NCBI RefSeq assembly: GCF_000961095.1
Contig: NZ_CP011058.1
Span: 5,658,001 to 5,722,000 of the forward strand
Source of the DNA: Paenibacillus beijingensis
GTDB taxonomy: Bacteria; Bacillota; Bacilli; Paenibacillales; Paenibacillaceae
Length of the DNA: 64,000 nt
Direction: 5' to 3'
The notes under the pieces were generated by a model. The model was not told the origin of the DNA. It made no database searches and saw only the letters and a list, made by a program, of their open reading frames with translations. Positions within the stretch are counted from its first letter, which is position 1. Each line of letters starts with the position of its first letter. Below are positions 45,377-52,955 of this stretch, piece by piece. Position numbers and translations under genes: made by a program.

Positions 45377-46345
45377 CTAACTATCCTCGAATCCCCCAGC
45401 GTAAGACATTTTTCGCATCGCTTTAATATCTTGCAGAGGAGGCAGACCAAAAAGCCTCCGGTATTCCCGACTGAATTGCGACGGACTTTCATAGCCTACT
45501 TTCAAAGCGGCCGTCGTTGCCCCCATGGGTCCGCTCAACATCAGGCGCCTGGCTTCCTGAAGGCGGAGCTGCTTCTGATACTGCAAAGGCCCCATTGTCG
45601 TGATCGCTTTGAATTTATGATGCAGTCCGGAAGTGCTCATGTTGCAGGATTTTGCGAGTTCCTCAACGGTAAAAGAACTTGCATAATTTTCTTTGATCCA
45701 TTGGATCGCCTTTCCGACCCCATCCGCGCTTTGATCAAAGAGTACCTTTTGGAAAAATAAGTGCCCAAAATCACCTGACAGTAAGTTGAAAAGCATTTCC
45801 CTTTTGATCAGTTCGGACAGAAATCGAACTTCTTTAGGCTTATCGATTAGCTTCAATAATCTGAAAAATATATCAAGCAGTTCGGCATCCGTTTTTCCGA
45901 TGAAAGCTCCGGCTCTCAGATCTTTCCCTTTTGATTCCGTGATGATTTCCGCCTCCATGACCACAGAAGCGATTTCTTGCGTCGTAAAATCGATACGCAA
46001 ACCGATATAAGGCGATTGTTCCGTAGCGCCGATGACTTGGGCGGAAGCCGGTATATCGATCAGCGACGCCAAGTAATCACCAGCTGAGTAATGAATGATA
46101 TCTTCACCAAGGTAAAGCTTCTTAGCCCCTTGAAGGATCAGACAAAAGGAAGGAGTCAAAACACCTGGATTCCGCAGCGTCTCGCGACTGCTTCTGATAA
46201 CGGAAAGATACGGAACAATGGTTGGCGTCCGTCCATCCGCCAGGGTAATCTGATCCGTCATGGCAATGAGCTGATCCAACGCTTTCTTATGAATAGAAAC
46301 ACTTTTTCCGTTGATAGCCCGATTGTCCATTCTTTGTTCCGGCAT
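45377..46345 (-). CDS. AraC-family regulator with AraC_N domain
   Basis: The 322-residue protein has an AraC_N sensor domain (PGVLTPSFCLILQGAKKLYLGEDIIHYSAGDYL) and a C-terminal double HTH (SFTVEELAKSCNMSTSGLHHKFKAIT; ATTAALKVGYESPSQFSREYRRLFG). ATG 46345 is nine bases after GGGAGGG; ATGs at 46354 and 46363 lie within or before that site. It is divergent from the 14-TM MFS pump at 46532 and is the likely activator or repressor of it. Confidence 0.9.
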   Translation of the reverse strand: MPEQRMDNRAINGKSVSIHKKALDQLIAMTDQITLADGRTPTIVPYLSVIRSSRETLRNPGVLTPSFCLILQGAKKLYLGEDIIHYSAGDYLASLIDIPASAQVIGATEQSPYIGLRIDFTTQEIASVVMEAEIITESKGKDLRAGAFIGKTDAELLDIFFRLLKLIDKPKEVRFLSELIKREMLFNLLSGDFGHLFFQKVLFDQSADGVGKAIQWIKENYASSFTVEELAKSCNMSTSGLHHKFKAITTMGPLQYQKQLRLQEARRLMLSGPMGATTAALKVGYESPSQFSREYRRLFGLPPLQDIKAMRKMSYAGGFEDS

Positions 46346-46531
46346 GCATTCCATCCCTCCCATCCTTATCTAAATTATACCGGCATTGAAAATGATTGCA
46401 ATGCAAATGAACGATGAAAAAAACAGAAGCTTGCAGCTTTAGGCAAATATAAAGCAGGAATGGTCTACTTCCTTCCGCCGATTCCATCCATAATATTCTT
46501 CAGAACACTATTTTCTAAAAAGGAAAGGAAC

Positions 46532-47947
46532 ATGTTTATGCATCAGTCAAAATGGATCATTTTAACCATTATCATCGCATGTCAACTTATCGTTGTGCTT
46601 GACGCCTCCATTATGGTAACGGCAGTCCCTCAAATCGGTCATTCGCTGCATATGACGGCAACCAGCTTGACCTGGGTCCATAATGGCTACATTTTGCCGT
46701 TTGGCGGTTTCTTGCTACTTGGTGCCCGGGCAGGGGATCTTTTGGGGCGCAGAAGAATGCTTAGTGTAGGCATTGGACTATTCTCGCTTGCCTCTATGCT
46801 GGCCGGTTTGGCGCCGACAGCCGAATTTTTGCTTGTTTCCCGTGCATTCCAAGGCTTTGCGGCTGCATTGACAACACCTGCTGCGCTAGCATTACTGTCA
46901 GCGAGCTTTGTAGAGGCCAAGGAACGTTCCAGAGCGATCGCGGTGTACAGCGCGGTTTCGGCTGGAGGCGGCAGTATCGGTCTCATTCTTGGCGGATTCT
47001 TCACCGATTTTATTTCTTGGCGCGTCGGGATGTTTATCAATGTACCCATTGGGATTGCTTTGCTGTATTTGGTACAGAGGTTTATACAGAAAACAGATAC
47101 GAGAACCGGACGTTTTGATCTCTGGGGCGCGGTGACGTCCGTCATCGGCATGACCGCGTTGGTATACGGCTTTATTCAAGCTGCGGATCAAGGTTGGGGG
47201 AAACCCGAAACATTGATTTCGCTTGCAGCCGGGATTGTTTTGTTAGCGGTATTCGTGTTGATTGAAGCTCGAACGAAAGAGCCGATCATTCCACTCCGGT
47301 TGTTTGCGAGCCGTCAGCGGACCGGGGCTTATCTCGGAAGGTTCCTATTGTTGTGCGGGAATTTTTCGCTCTTTTTCTTTATCCCTCAATTTTTGCAGAA
47401 CGTCTTGGATTTCAGCTCTTTTGAAGCCGGTCTTGCTTTCCTGCCATTTAATGGCGCCATGTTCGGGATGTTGTATCTGATGCCGCGGTTGGTGCACCGA
47501 TTTGGAAATATAAAAGTCCTTATTGCCGGTTTGCTATTGGCAATCATCGGTACAGCCTGGATGAGCCAAATCGTCTCCATACACGTTCAATTCTTCCCGC
47601 AAATGTTCATCCTATTGGCCATCATGGGCATTGGCACCGGGATGGCTCTCCAACCGTTCACCTCTTTGGGGCTCTCGGATGTGGATTCTCGCGATACCGG
47701 TGCCGCTTCGGGTCTTATTAATGTCGCGCATCAAAGCGGCTCCTCGTTGGGTCTGGCTGTTCTCATAACCGTATTTGATGCAGCTATCCGTACGACGGGT
47801 CAACCTTCAAAGCTGCAATTCGCTCATGCAATATCGGATTCCATATTGGGATCAGCAGTATTTATTACATCAGCCCTTGTTGCGACGCTTTTCTACCTTC
47901 TTCCAGCACACCAACCTGCTCGAAAACAATCATTAATCGATTCTTGA
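46532..47947 (+). CDS. MFS multidrug efflux transporter (DHA2, EmrB/QacA type)
   Basis: The 471-residue protein has fourteen predicted membrane segments with the DHA2 motifs: LDASIMVTAVPQIGHSL (segment 1), GDLLGRRRML (motif A) and PTAEFLLVSRAFQGFAAAL (motif B). It exports toxic compounds using the proton gradient; substrates are unknown. ATG 46532 follows AAAGGA; upstream in-frame codons lack a ribosome binding site. It is paired with a divergent AraC regulator. Confidence 0.9.
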   Translation: MFMHQSKWIILTIIIACQLIVVLDASIMVTAVPQIGHSLHMTATSLTWVHNGYILPFGGFLLLGARAGDLLGRRRMLSVGIGLFSLASMLAGLAPTAEFLLVSRAFQGFAAALTTPAALALLSASFVEAKERSRAIAVYSAVSAGGGSIGLILGGFFTDFISWRVGMFINVPIGIALLYLVQRFIQKTDTRTGRFDLWGAVTSVIGMTALVYGFIQAADQGWGKPETLISLAAGIVLLAVFVLIEARTKEPIIPLRLFASRQRTGAYLGRFLLLCGNFSLFFFIPQFLQNVLDFSSFEAGLAFLPFNGAMFGMLYLMPRLVHRFGNIKVLIAGLLLAIIGTAWMSQIVSIHVQFFPQMFILLAIMGIGTGMALQPFTSLGLSDVDSRDTGAASGLINVAHQSGSSLGLAVLITVFDAAIRTTGQPSKLQFAHAISDSILGSAVFITSALVATLFYLLPAHQPARKQSLIDS

Positions 47948-48219
47948 TACAAGGCCGGTATAAGTATAAACACGGGAGAAATTCCGCCGAAACTAATAGT
48001 GCTAGGAATAATGAGCGAGTTTTGCAAGGTAATGAGGTGTAAGGCTTCAGATCGTAAGCCTTGACACGTAATGATCTACGTATTCTCTTACTTGTTTATA
48101 TTCGATTGTGGGATTACTAAAAATCCGCATTGCTGTATGGGAACAATAAGTCTTTAGAATGCGACTGCTATATTGAGCTATGTTGCCGCTCGAATCCGAT
48201 CTTTTCCAACAATCATAGG

Positions 48220-48249
48220 AAGGCAGGCAATGTTAAAATTGCCTGCCTT
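48220..48249. terminator. Perfect hairpin, terminator-like
   Basis: AAGGCAGGCAAT pairs with ATTGCCTGCCTT around six bases. No T run of length follows, and no adjacent gene is clear. Confidence 0.5.
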
Positions 48250-49026
48250 AATAAGCTTGATACAAATTTATTTATAATTATCTATTTAATCGAAATTCCA
48301 ACGAATTTTGCAACAATTCGTCTAACGAATTCTGAAACAATTCTAATTAATTCTGGAATTTTACGCAACATGTGATATTCCATTATTAATTAGAAATCAG
48401 AGCACTCTAACCCATGCGGCTCCGCTCTTGTTGTTCCAGAATTCGATAGAACTGAAAGAGTCAAACCGCGAAATCAGATATATGTTGCAGAATTCCTTAG
48501 AATAAACGAAATCCATTGATTGAATAATTATTCATCAATTAATCCTCAGAAAAGGTACATGGAAGCTTATCATGATTCAGTTGAACGAATTCACTCCATC
48601 GCTTGCAGCGTGGCTAGTCCCAGTTCAAGAGCGTTGAAGAAAAGCCACCGGTTCTCAAGGCTAATATGAACTCTTACGACCCTGACAACCTGATGTTCTC
48701 TTCAGCTTCATTGTTGGCTGAATCGAATTCATAAACGTCAATCATCTTTATATGCTTCCCATTGCAAGAAAGAAGTTTTCTGGGATTTATCCGTCAGGTT
48801 ACGTGACTAAATGCACAATGTGATCAATGAGAAACTTCCATAAGGTTCTAAAACATCTTTTTTACAATACTATAAACTTTATTTCGATGCTCTGGGTTGG
48901 ATGATCTGTTTGAGTACTTTCTAAATTGTTTTTATAGAAAGTTCTCGCTGACCCATATCGCCCAAATAAGTTTTAGGTTCTTCTTCTGAAAATAAGACTT
49001 TAACAAATCTTCTCTCACAAAGAAGA

Positions 49027-49055
49027 ACAAGGGCATCCAAACCGGATGCCCTTGT
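49027..49055 (-). terminator. Terminator of the ArsN-like gene
   Basis: ACAAGGGCATCC pairs with GGATGCCCTTGT around five bases just downstream of the gene. Confidence 0.8.
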
Positions 49056-49060
49056 GATCT

Positions 49061-49570
49061 TTAATTGATATTTTTTTGAATGATCTTCTCCACGACGACG
49101 CAATCAATCCATTTTCCCTCGAGCTTGCTGTGTTTTTCATAAATGCCGACTTCCCGATATCCGCAAGAGATGCATAAACTTCGGCTGGCCGCGTTGAACT
49201 CTAATATCCGTGAAGTCAACTTCCAGTACCCAATGCGCTCCGCTTCTTCCGTTAATGCTTGAAGCAGTTTTTTTCCAATCCCTTTTCCTCGATAGCCGCG
49301 ACGTATATAAATGGAAAATACTCCTACTCCTTTGTAGACATCGCGCGGGCTGTACGACGAGATTGAGGCCCAACCGATAAGATGATTATGTTCGCTATGT
49401 GCCGTTAGGATCGGAAAGCGTTCGCCTTGGCCCTTAATCCCATCGGTTATTTCTTCAACTATCTTCTGTTTCGTTTCAAATGTGGACGCCCGTTCGTCAA
49501 TGCCCTGATTATAAATCTCCGTTATCGCTTCGGCATCCTCTAATTTTGCCTTTTTTATTAGGATGTTCAT
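49061..49570 (-). CDS. arsN: GNAT acetyltransferase, ArsN1/phosphinothricin-acetyltransferase-like
   Basis: The 169-residue protein follows the phosphinothricin/arsinothricin N-acetyltransferase pattern: AITEIYNQGIDERASTFET near the N-terminus, GWASISSYSPRDVYKGVGVFSIYI, the acetyl-CoA loop RRGYRGKGIGKKLL, and EKHSKLEGKWIDCVVVEKII at the end. ArsN1 proteins acetylate and inactivate the arsenical antibiotic arsinothricin and are typical of ars operons. Its place beside arsI and the arsRBC genes supports that reading, though the substrate is inference; another phosphinothricin-like amino compound is possible. The ribosome binding site before ATG 49570 is weak. Confidence 0.78.
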   Translation of the reverse strand: MNILIKKAKLEDAEAITEIYNQGIDERASTFETKQKIVEEITDGIKGQGERFPILTAHSEHNHLIGWASISSYSPRDVYKGVGVFSIYIRRGYRGKGIGKKLLQALTEEAERIGYWKLTSRILEFNAASRSLCISCGYREVGIYEKHSKLEGKWIDCVVVEKIIQKNIN

Positions 49571-49700
49571 CGATTATATACCCCGCAGCAGTATAGGATT
49601 ATGACTAACTATTTCGTTATTTTCCTGGGATTTCCTGCTGTTTGTTAGATCAATGTGTTCTAAATAATTTGTTTAGTTTGGAGATTGATCGAAAAGTTTG

Positions 49701-49727
49701 AAAACTGACCCAGAGGGGGCCAGTTTT
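49701..49727 (-). terminator. Terminator of the second arsI operon
   Basis: On the minus strand AAAACTGGCCCC and GGTCAGTTTT form an imperfect stem just downstream of the truncated GNAT. Confidence 0.55.
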
Positions 49728-49779
49728 ATATTAGTACTTGCCGGACATATCGTAATGTGAACGTCCGCAAGTCGGAAGC

Positions 49780-50115
49780 TTAATGGAAAACCTTCTCCAT
49801 CATCATAATGTCCACAAACTTCCCGTCTAAGATTCCCTGGTTTTGAAGCGTTCCGACTTCTCGGTAGGCCGCCCTTCTGTAAAGCCTCTGCCCCAAAGTA
49901 TTGAAAGGAAACGTAAACAGGACAAGCTTATAAAAGCCATTCTCCTTCGCAAGATCCTCCGCATGCAGCAGAAGTTTCCGGCCGATGCCGCACCCCCGGT
50001 AATTCCGGTGAACGTAGACTGATATATCACCGACTCCATCATAGGCACAGCCGCGAATGTATACGGGAAACTCATCATTTGATCCTGTTGCTAGTTGATC
50101 GCCCTTCATCAACAT
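49780..50115 (-). CDS. N-terminally truncated GNAT acetyltransferase (ArsN-like)
   Basis: The 111-residue product has the C-terminal two thirds of a GNAT domain related to the ArsN-like protein at 49061: DISVYVHRNYRGCGIGRKLL, then NTLGQRLYRRAAYREVG and LDGKFVDIMMMEKVF. The N-terminal strand and helices (about 60 residues) are missing. Its ATG at 50115 overlaps the stop of the preceding arsI (ATGTTGATG), so it could be translated by coupling. An open frame continues upstream to 50253 but only as an alternative reading of arsI. It is probably a remnant left by a deletion that joined it to arsI; activity is doubtful. Confidence 0.65.
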   Translation of the reverse strand: MLMKGDQLATGSNDEFPVYIRGCAYDGVGDISVYVHRNYRGCGIGRKLLLHAEDLAKENGFYKLVLFTFPFNTLGQRLYRRAAYREVGTLQNQGILDGKFVDIMMMEKVFH

Positions 50116-50654
50116 CCGCACCCGTTTCCTCCTGTTGCTGCCGGAACTTTTTCGGTTAACTCCTGTGCCGCAGACGGTGTACAGCATGTAGTGGCGAGCG
50201 GTTGCTGCGCAATCTTGTCTACAGAGTTCTCCTCCGATGACGTCGTACAGCACACGGCTTCTACCTTAGGAGCGTCAGCGGACTCGAATTCGGAATCGGC
50301 CTTCGTGAAAAAGACTTCCCATGGATTTCCCTCGGGATCGGTCACCCAAATTTTATCCTGCACCGCGTAACAGCACGTTGTATTCATCTCATCCAGCGGC
50401 AGGAGGCCCGCCTCCTGAAGGCGCTGTCTGGCCGACAGCACTTCTTCTTTGCTCCCGACTTGGAAGCCGAAATGGTTCAAGACCCCTTTGGATTCGTACG
50501 GACGGACATTGAGCGAAAAATGCAAACCCGGGTTAGTCAGTTCGAATTTCGCGTAATTATCTTTCACCTTCGTCGGCTCGGCATCGAACAGCTTTTTGTA
50601 AAACTGAATAGACGGCTCAAGATTTCTTACATTGATCGCAACATGCATTTTCAT
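50109..50654 (-). CDS. arsI: ArsI C-As lyase (VOC-family dioxygenase) with Cys-rich tail
   Basis: ArsI cleaves the carbon-arsenic bond of trivalent methyl- or aryl-arsenicals using Fe(II) and oxygen. The 181-residue protein has the VOC ligands H4, H61 and E113 and the arsenic-binding cysteine pair C94-C95 in EMNTTCCYAVQDK. A long tail adds the pairs C135-C136 and C157-C158 and ends GCGC, giving extra thiols for As(III) or metals. GAGAGGA lies ten bases before ATG 50654. It is downstream of a Cys-rich MarR gene and a 33-residue peptide gene and overlaps a truncated GNAT gene. A second, shorter arsI is at 52052. Confidence 0.93.
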   Translation of the reverse strand: MKMHVAINVRNLEPSIQFYKKLFDAEPTKVKDNYAKFELTNPGLHFSLNVRPYESKGVLNHFGFQVGSKEEVLSARQRLQEAGLLPLDEMNTTCCYAVQDKIWVTDPEGNPWEVFFTKADSEFESADAPKVEAVCCTTSSEENSVDKIAQQPLATTCCTPSAAQELTEKVPAATGGNGCGC

Positions 50655-50676
50655 CGCTCATCGATCCTCTCAATGT

Positions 50677-50778
50677 TTAATAGTTGAAAAATGAGACTTC
50701 GCGGGCCGTTTTCTTAATCTCCTGTTGCTGTTGCTTCATCAATATTTCGGCACTGTACCAATTCAAATTTGAATCCAT
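50677..50778 (-). CDS. 33-residue peptide of unknown function
   Basis: A short frame starts at ATG 50778, with GGAG 11 bases upstream and AGGTG overlapping the start, and ends 22 bases before arsI. It encodes MDSNLNWYSAEILMKQQQQE followed by IKKTAREVSFFNY: an amphipathic helix-like, charged peptide without cysteines. Its position between marR and arsI suggests it is co-transcribed. I recognise no family, and the call rests on the start context and spacing. Confidence 0.45.
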   Translation of the reverse strand: MDSNLNWYSAEILMKQQQQEIKKTAREVSFFNY

Positions 50779-50915
50779 CACCTAGTCCACTCCTTATATA
50801 TAATACCCCGTAAGAATCAATAATTGATAAATGAGATTATCAAGGGGAAGATAACCTCTATCCGGGCCAATCATGATAATCGGTCGCGTATAGAGGCTGG
50901 TTAACTAATTTTCTC

Positions 50916-51374
50916 CTATAGAGGAGGTGTACAGCAGTTGGAGCTTCGACTCATGGCGATGCTGAGGAGCTGCAAACTCTCCAATACTTGAGCCTGTTTG
51001 TCGCTTGGAATATTTTGAAATAACTCTTGGACGTATTCTTCCATTGTCGCGGCAATCGACGAAGCCTGCTCCTCTCCTTTAGTTGTGAGGGATAAGACGA
51101 CGTAACGGCGATCTTTCGGATCGGGCATCCGGCTGACCATCTCATGCTCCACAAGCTGCTGCACCTGACGGCTGAGCGTGCTTGTATCGACAGACAAAAT
51201 TTGGGCCAAATCGTTGAGCGACACCTTGGCGCCTTTGCTCAGCTCGTAGATCACGTGGCTTTGAAGTACAGAGATACCGCAGCATTGGGCACCGTCTTTC
51301 TGAAGCAGACCAAATCTTCGCACGAGAAGCTGCAGTACTTCCCTTACATTCGCATATTGCAGTAATTGTTTCAT
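50916..51374 (-). CDS. MarR-family regulator with paired cysteines
   Basis: The 152-residue protein has a MarR winged helix (VSLNDLAQILSVDTSTLSRQVQQLVEHEMV, PDPKDRRYVVLSLT). Two vicinal cysteine pairs stand out: C31-C32 in KDGAQCCGISVLQSH, ahead of the DNA-binding domain, and C147-C148 near the C-terminus in SSNCCTPPL. Such pairs are good As(III) or soft-metal ligands, so this may be an arsenical-responsive repressor of the following arsI. ATG 51374 has AGGTGA about seven bases upstream; ATG 51395 is an alternative. Sensing of arsenic is inference. Confidence 0.85.
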   Translation of the reverse strand: MKQLLQYANVREVLQLLVRRFGLLQKDGAQCCGISVLQSHVIYELSKGAKVSLNDLAQILSVDTSTLSRQVQQLVEHEMVSRMPDPKDRRYVVLSLTTKGEEQASSIAATMEEYVQELFQNIPSDKQAQVLESLQLLSIAMSRSSNCCTPPL

Positions 51375-51512
51375 TTTTCCATCACCTGAGCTCATTATAT
51401 GATGTATATTTGATAAATGCAACTATTAAATTTTGAGATCATTACACGAAAGTTGTCCATGCGACAAGAAATTGTACTACTTTTAGTTCTTCTGACCGAA
51501 GGATACTAAAAA

Positions 51513-51551
51513 GGAAAGGTTGATCCTCATCACTATGAAGATCAACCTTCC
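51513..51551 (-). terminator. Terminator of the arsRBCI operon
   Basis: GGAAAGGTTGATC pairs with GATCAACCTTCC; on the minus strand the stem is followed by a T-rich TTTCCTTTTT region. Confidence 0.8.
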
Positions 51552-51614
51552 CTCATACCATTACTTACTCGATCATCTTCACCGGATATTACATATTCGG
51601 CGGAAGTTAGAAAA

Positions 51615-52055
51615 TTACATCGGATATAGTTTAAGAAGCGATTCCCTTTGTGCGGGCTTAAGATCAATTACCTGACGGATGCTCTTGGCTTTAGCCTCTG
51701 CTTCCTCAATTGTTTTTGCCTCGCCAAGCTCAATAAGTGTTCCGGTGGCGACAGTACCTGTCCTACCCTTTCCACCGCCGCAGTGAAACGCGACTTTCTT
51801 GCCGCTGTTATAAGCACTAACGACTTCATCGATGGCTTTCTTGAAGAGCCTTTCTTGGCTTTCGGTTGCATTGTCTCCGAGAGGAATTTGAATCCACTCC
51901 ACGTCTGCATCCGGATAAGCACACCCAGTTGCTTCTCCTCGAAGGTCAACCACAACCTCCACGCCTTCATTTTTTACCATTGCCTCTACATCTGCAGCTC
52001 CGCCAAGAAAGATTTTATCTTCAATAAGAGCCTGATAATTCTTTTCTGAATTCAT
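51615..52055 (-). CDS. Dual-specificity-type protein phosphatase in the ars operon
   Basis: The 146-residue protein has the cysteine phosphatase P-loop HCGGGKGRTG (H91-C92-x5-R98), preceded by VVVDLRGEATGCAYPDADVEWIQIPLGDNA, where an acid residue could serve as general acid. The fold is that of small DSP/cyclin-type phosphatases, not the low-molecular-weight ArsC fold. Its start overlaps the stop of arsI (ATGA), so it is clearly part of the ars operon. A role with arsenate or an arseno-phosphate intermediate is possible but unproven. AAAGGAG precedes ATG 52055. Confidence 0.82.
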   Translation of the reverse strand: MNSEKNYQALIEDKIFLGGAADVEAMVKNEGVEVVVDLRGEATGCAYPDADVEWIQIPLGDNATESQERLFKKAIDEVVSAYNSGKKVAFHCGGGKGRTGTVATGTLIELGEAKTIEEAEAKAKSIRQVIDLKPAQRESLLKLYPM

Positions 52056-52528
52056 TTGAACGCTCCTTTTTTGAATGAACCAAACTCAATCGCCACCGGC
52101 CCGGAAGGTGGAGCGCAGCAAAGCGACATATCGCGCACTTCACCGGCAGACTCAAATTCCGAATCCTCTTTCGTGTAAAAAATCTCCCAGGCATTCCCGT
52201 CCGGGTCGTAAACCCACACTTTATCTTGTACCGCATAGCAGCATGTCGTATTCATCTCTTCAATGAGAAGCAGACCGGACTGGCGCAGCCGCTCTCCCAT
52301 CGCAAGCACTTCTTCAGTATCGTTAACCTGGAACCCGAGATGGTTGAGCACGCCTTTTTTCTCAAAGGGTCGGACATTTAATGAAAAATGAAGGGCTGGA
52401 TCGTTCAGCTCAAACTTTGCGTAGTTGTCTTTCACTTTTATCGGTTCGGTCCCGAAGAACGCGCGGTAAAAATCGAGTGATTGTTGAAGGTCCGTGCAGT
52501 TTACAGCCACGTGCATCCTTTTAATCAA
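52052..52528 (-). CDS. arsI: ArsI C-As lyase (VOC family), second copy
   Basis: The 158-residue protein is a close paralogue of the arsI at 50109. Fe(II) ligands are H6, H63 and E115, and the arsenical-binding pair is C96-C97 in EMNTTCCYAVQDK. A further CC lies near residue 137, but the long Cys-rich tail of the other copy is absent. It starts at TTG 52528, with AAGG about nine bases upstream inside the end of arsC; the ATG at 52516 has an AAAAGG directly abutting it and is less likely. It overlaps the phosphatase gene by four bases. Confidence 0.9.
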   Translation of the reverse strand: MIKRMHVAVNCTDLQQSLDFYRAFFGTEPIKVKDNYAKFELNDPALHFSLNVRPFEKKGVLNHLGFQVNDTEEVLAMGERLRQSGLLLIEEMNTTCCYAVQDKVWVYDPDGNAWEIFYTKEDSEFESAGEVRDMSLCCAPPSGPVAIEFGSFKKGAFK

Positions 52529-52529
52529 A

Positions 52530-52955
52530 TTATTTACCTTCTTTCAAAAATTGCTCGATCCGATTCTTTATCGAATCACGTACTTCGCGGAACTTATCCA
52601 TGACTTCCTCTCCCGTTCCTGTCGCTTTCGCCGGATCGTCGAAGCCCCAGTGCCATTTCACAACGTTGGGATTGGAGATAACCGGACAATGCTCGTCAGC
52701 GTGGCCGCAAAGCGTAATCACATAATCAGCACGGTTTAAAATTTCCGGGTCAATCACATCGGAAGTGTGCGTGCTGATATCAACTCCGGCTTCATTCATT
52801 ACTTGGACGGCACGCGGGTTTAATCCATGCGCCTCAAGTCCGGCACTCTTCACTTCATATTTATCGCTTCCGAGAGCTTTTAAAAATCCGTCGGCAATTT
52901 GGCTTCTGCAGGAGTTTCCAGTGCACAGAAAGTAAATAAGCGGCTTGTTGGTCAT
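52530..52955 (-). CDS. arsC: Arsenate reductase, thioredoxin-coupled
   Basis: ArsC reduces arsenate to arsenite. The 141-residue protein is the low-molecular-weight phosphatase type: P-loop CTGNSCRS (C11, C16), and the redox cysteines C83 and C90 in TLCGHADEHCP, equivalent to Cys10, 15, 82 and 89 of the Staphylococcus/Bacillus enzyme. The ATG overlaps the stop of arsB (ATGA). It lies between arsB and arsI. Confidence 0.96.
   Translation of the reverse strand: MTNKPLIYFLCTGNSCRSQIADGFLKALGSDKYEVKSAGLEAHGLNPRAVQVMNEAGVDISTHTSDVIDPEILNRADYVITLCGHADEHCPVISNPNVVKWHWGFDDPAKATGTGEEVMDKFREVRDSIKNRIEQFLKEGK

Larger units (their letters stand above)
47948..49060. other. 1.1-kb gene-free interval
   Basis: This is the longest non-coding stretch in the window and marks the border of the arsenic island. 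It is AT-rich, with many in-frame stops on both strands. A hairpin lies at 48220-48249. A minus-strand stretch near 48600-48660 (ENRWLFFNALELGLATLQAME) looks like a fragment of a decayed gene, but nothing intact remains. I see no transposase or clear attachment repeats. Confidence 0.5.

Noticed and set aside
47948..49060. Insertion sequence or integrase at the border of the arsenic island
   Set aside because: No transposase frame, terminal inverted repeats or target duplication could be seen; only decayed fragments.
48921..49103. 60-codon minus-strand frame overlapping the end of the ArsN-like gene
   Set aside because: It overlaps the terminator and the end of a real gene in another frame and lacks a start signal.
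50116..50253. N-terminal extension of the truncated GNAT
   Set aside because: It is only an alternative reading of the arsI tail, and the coupled ATG at 50115 explains the frame better.
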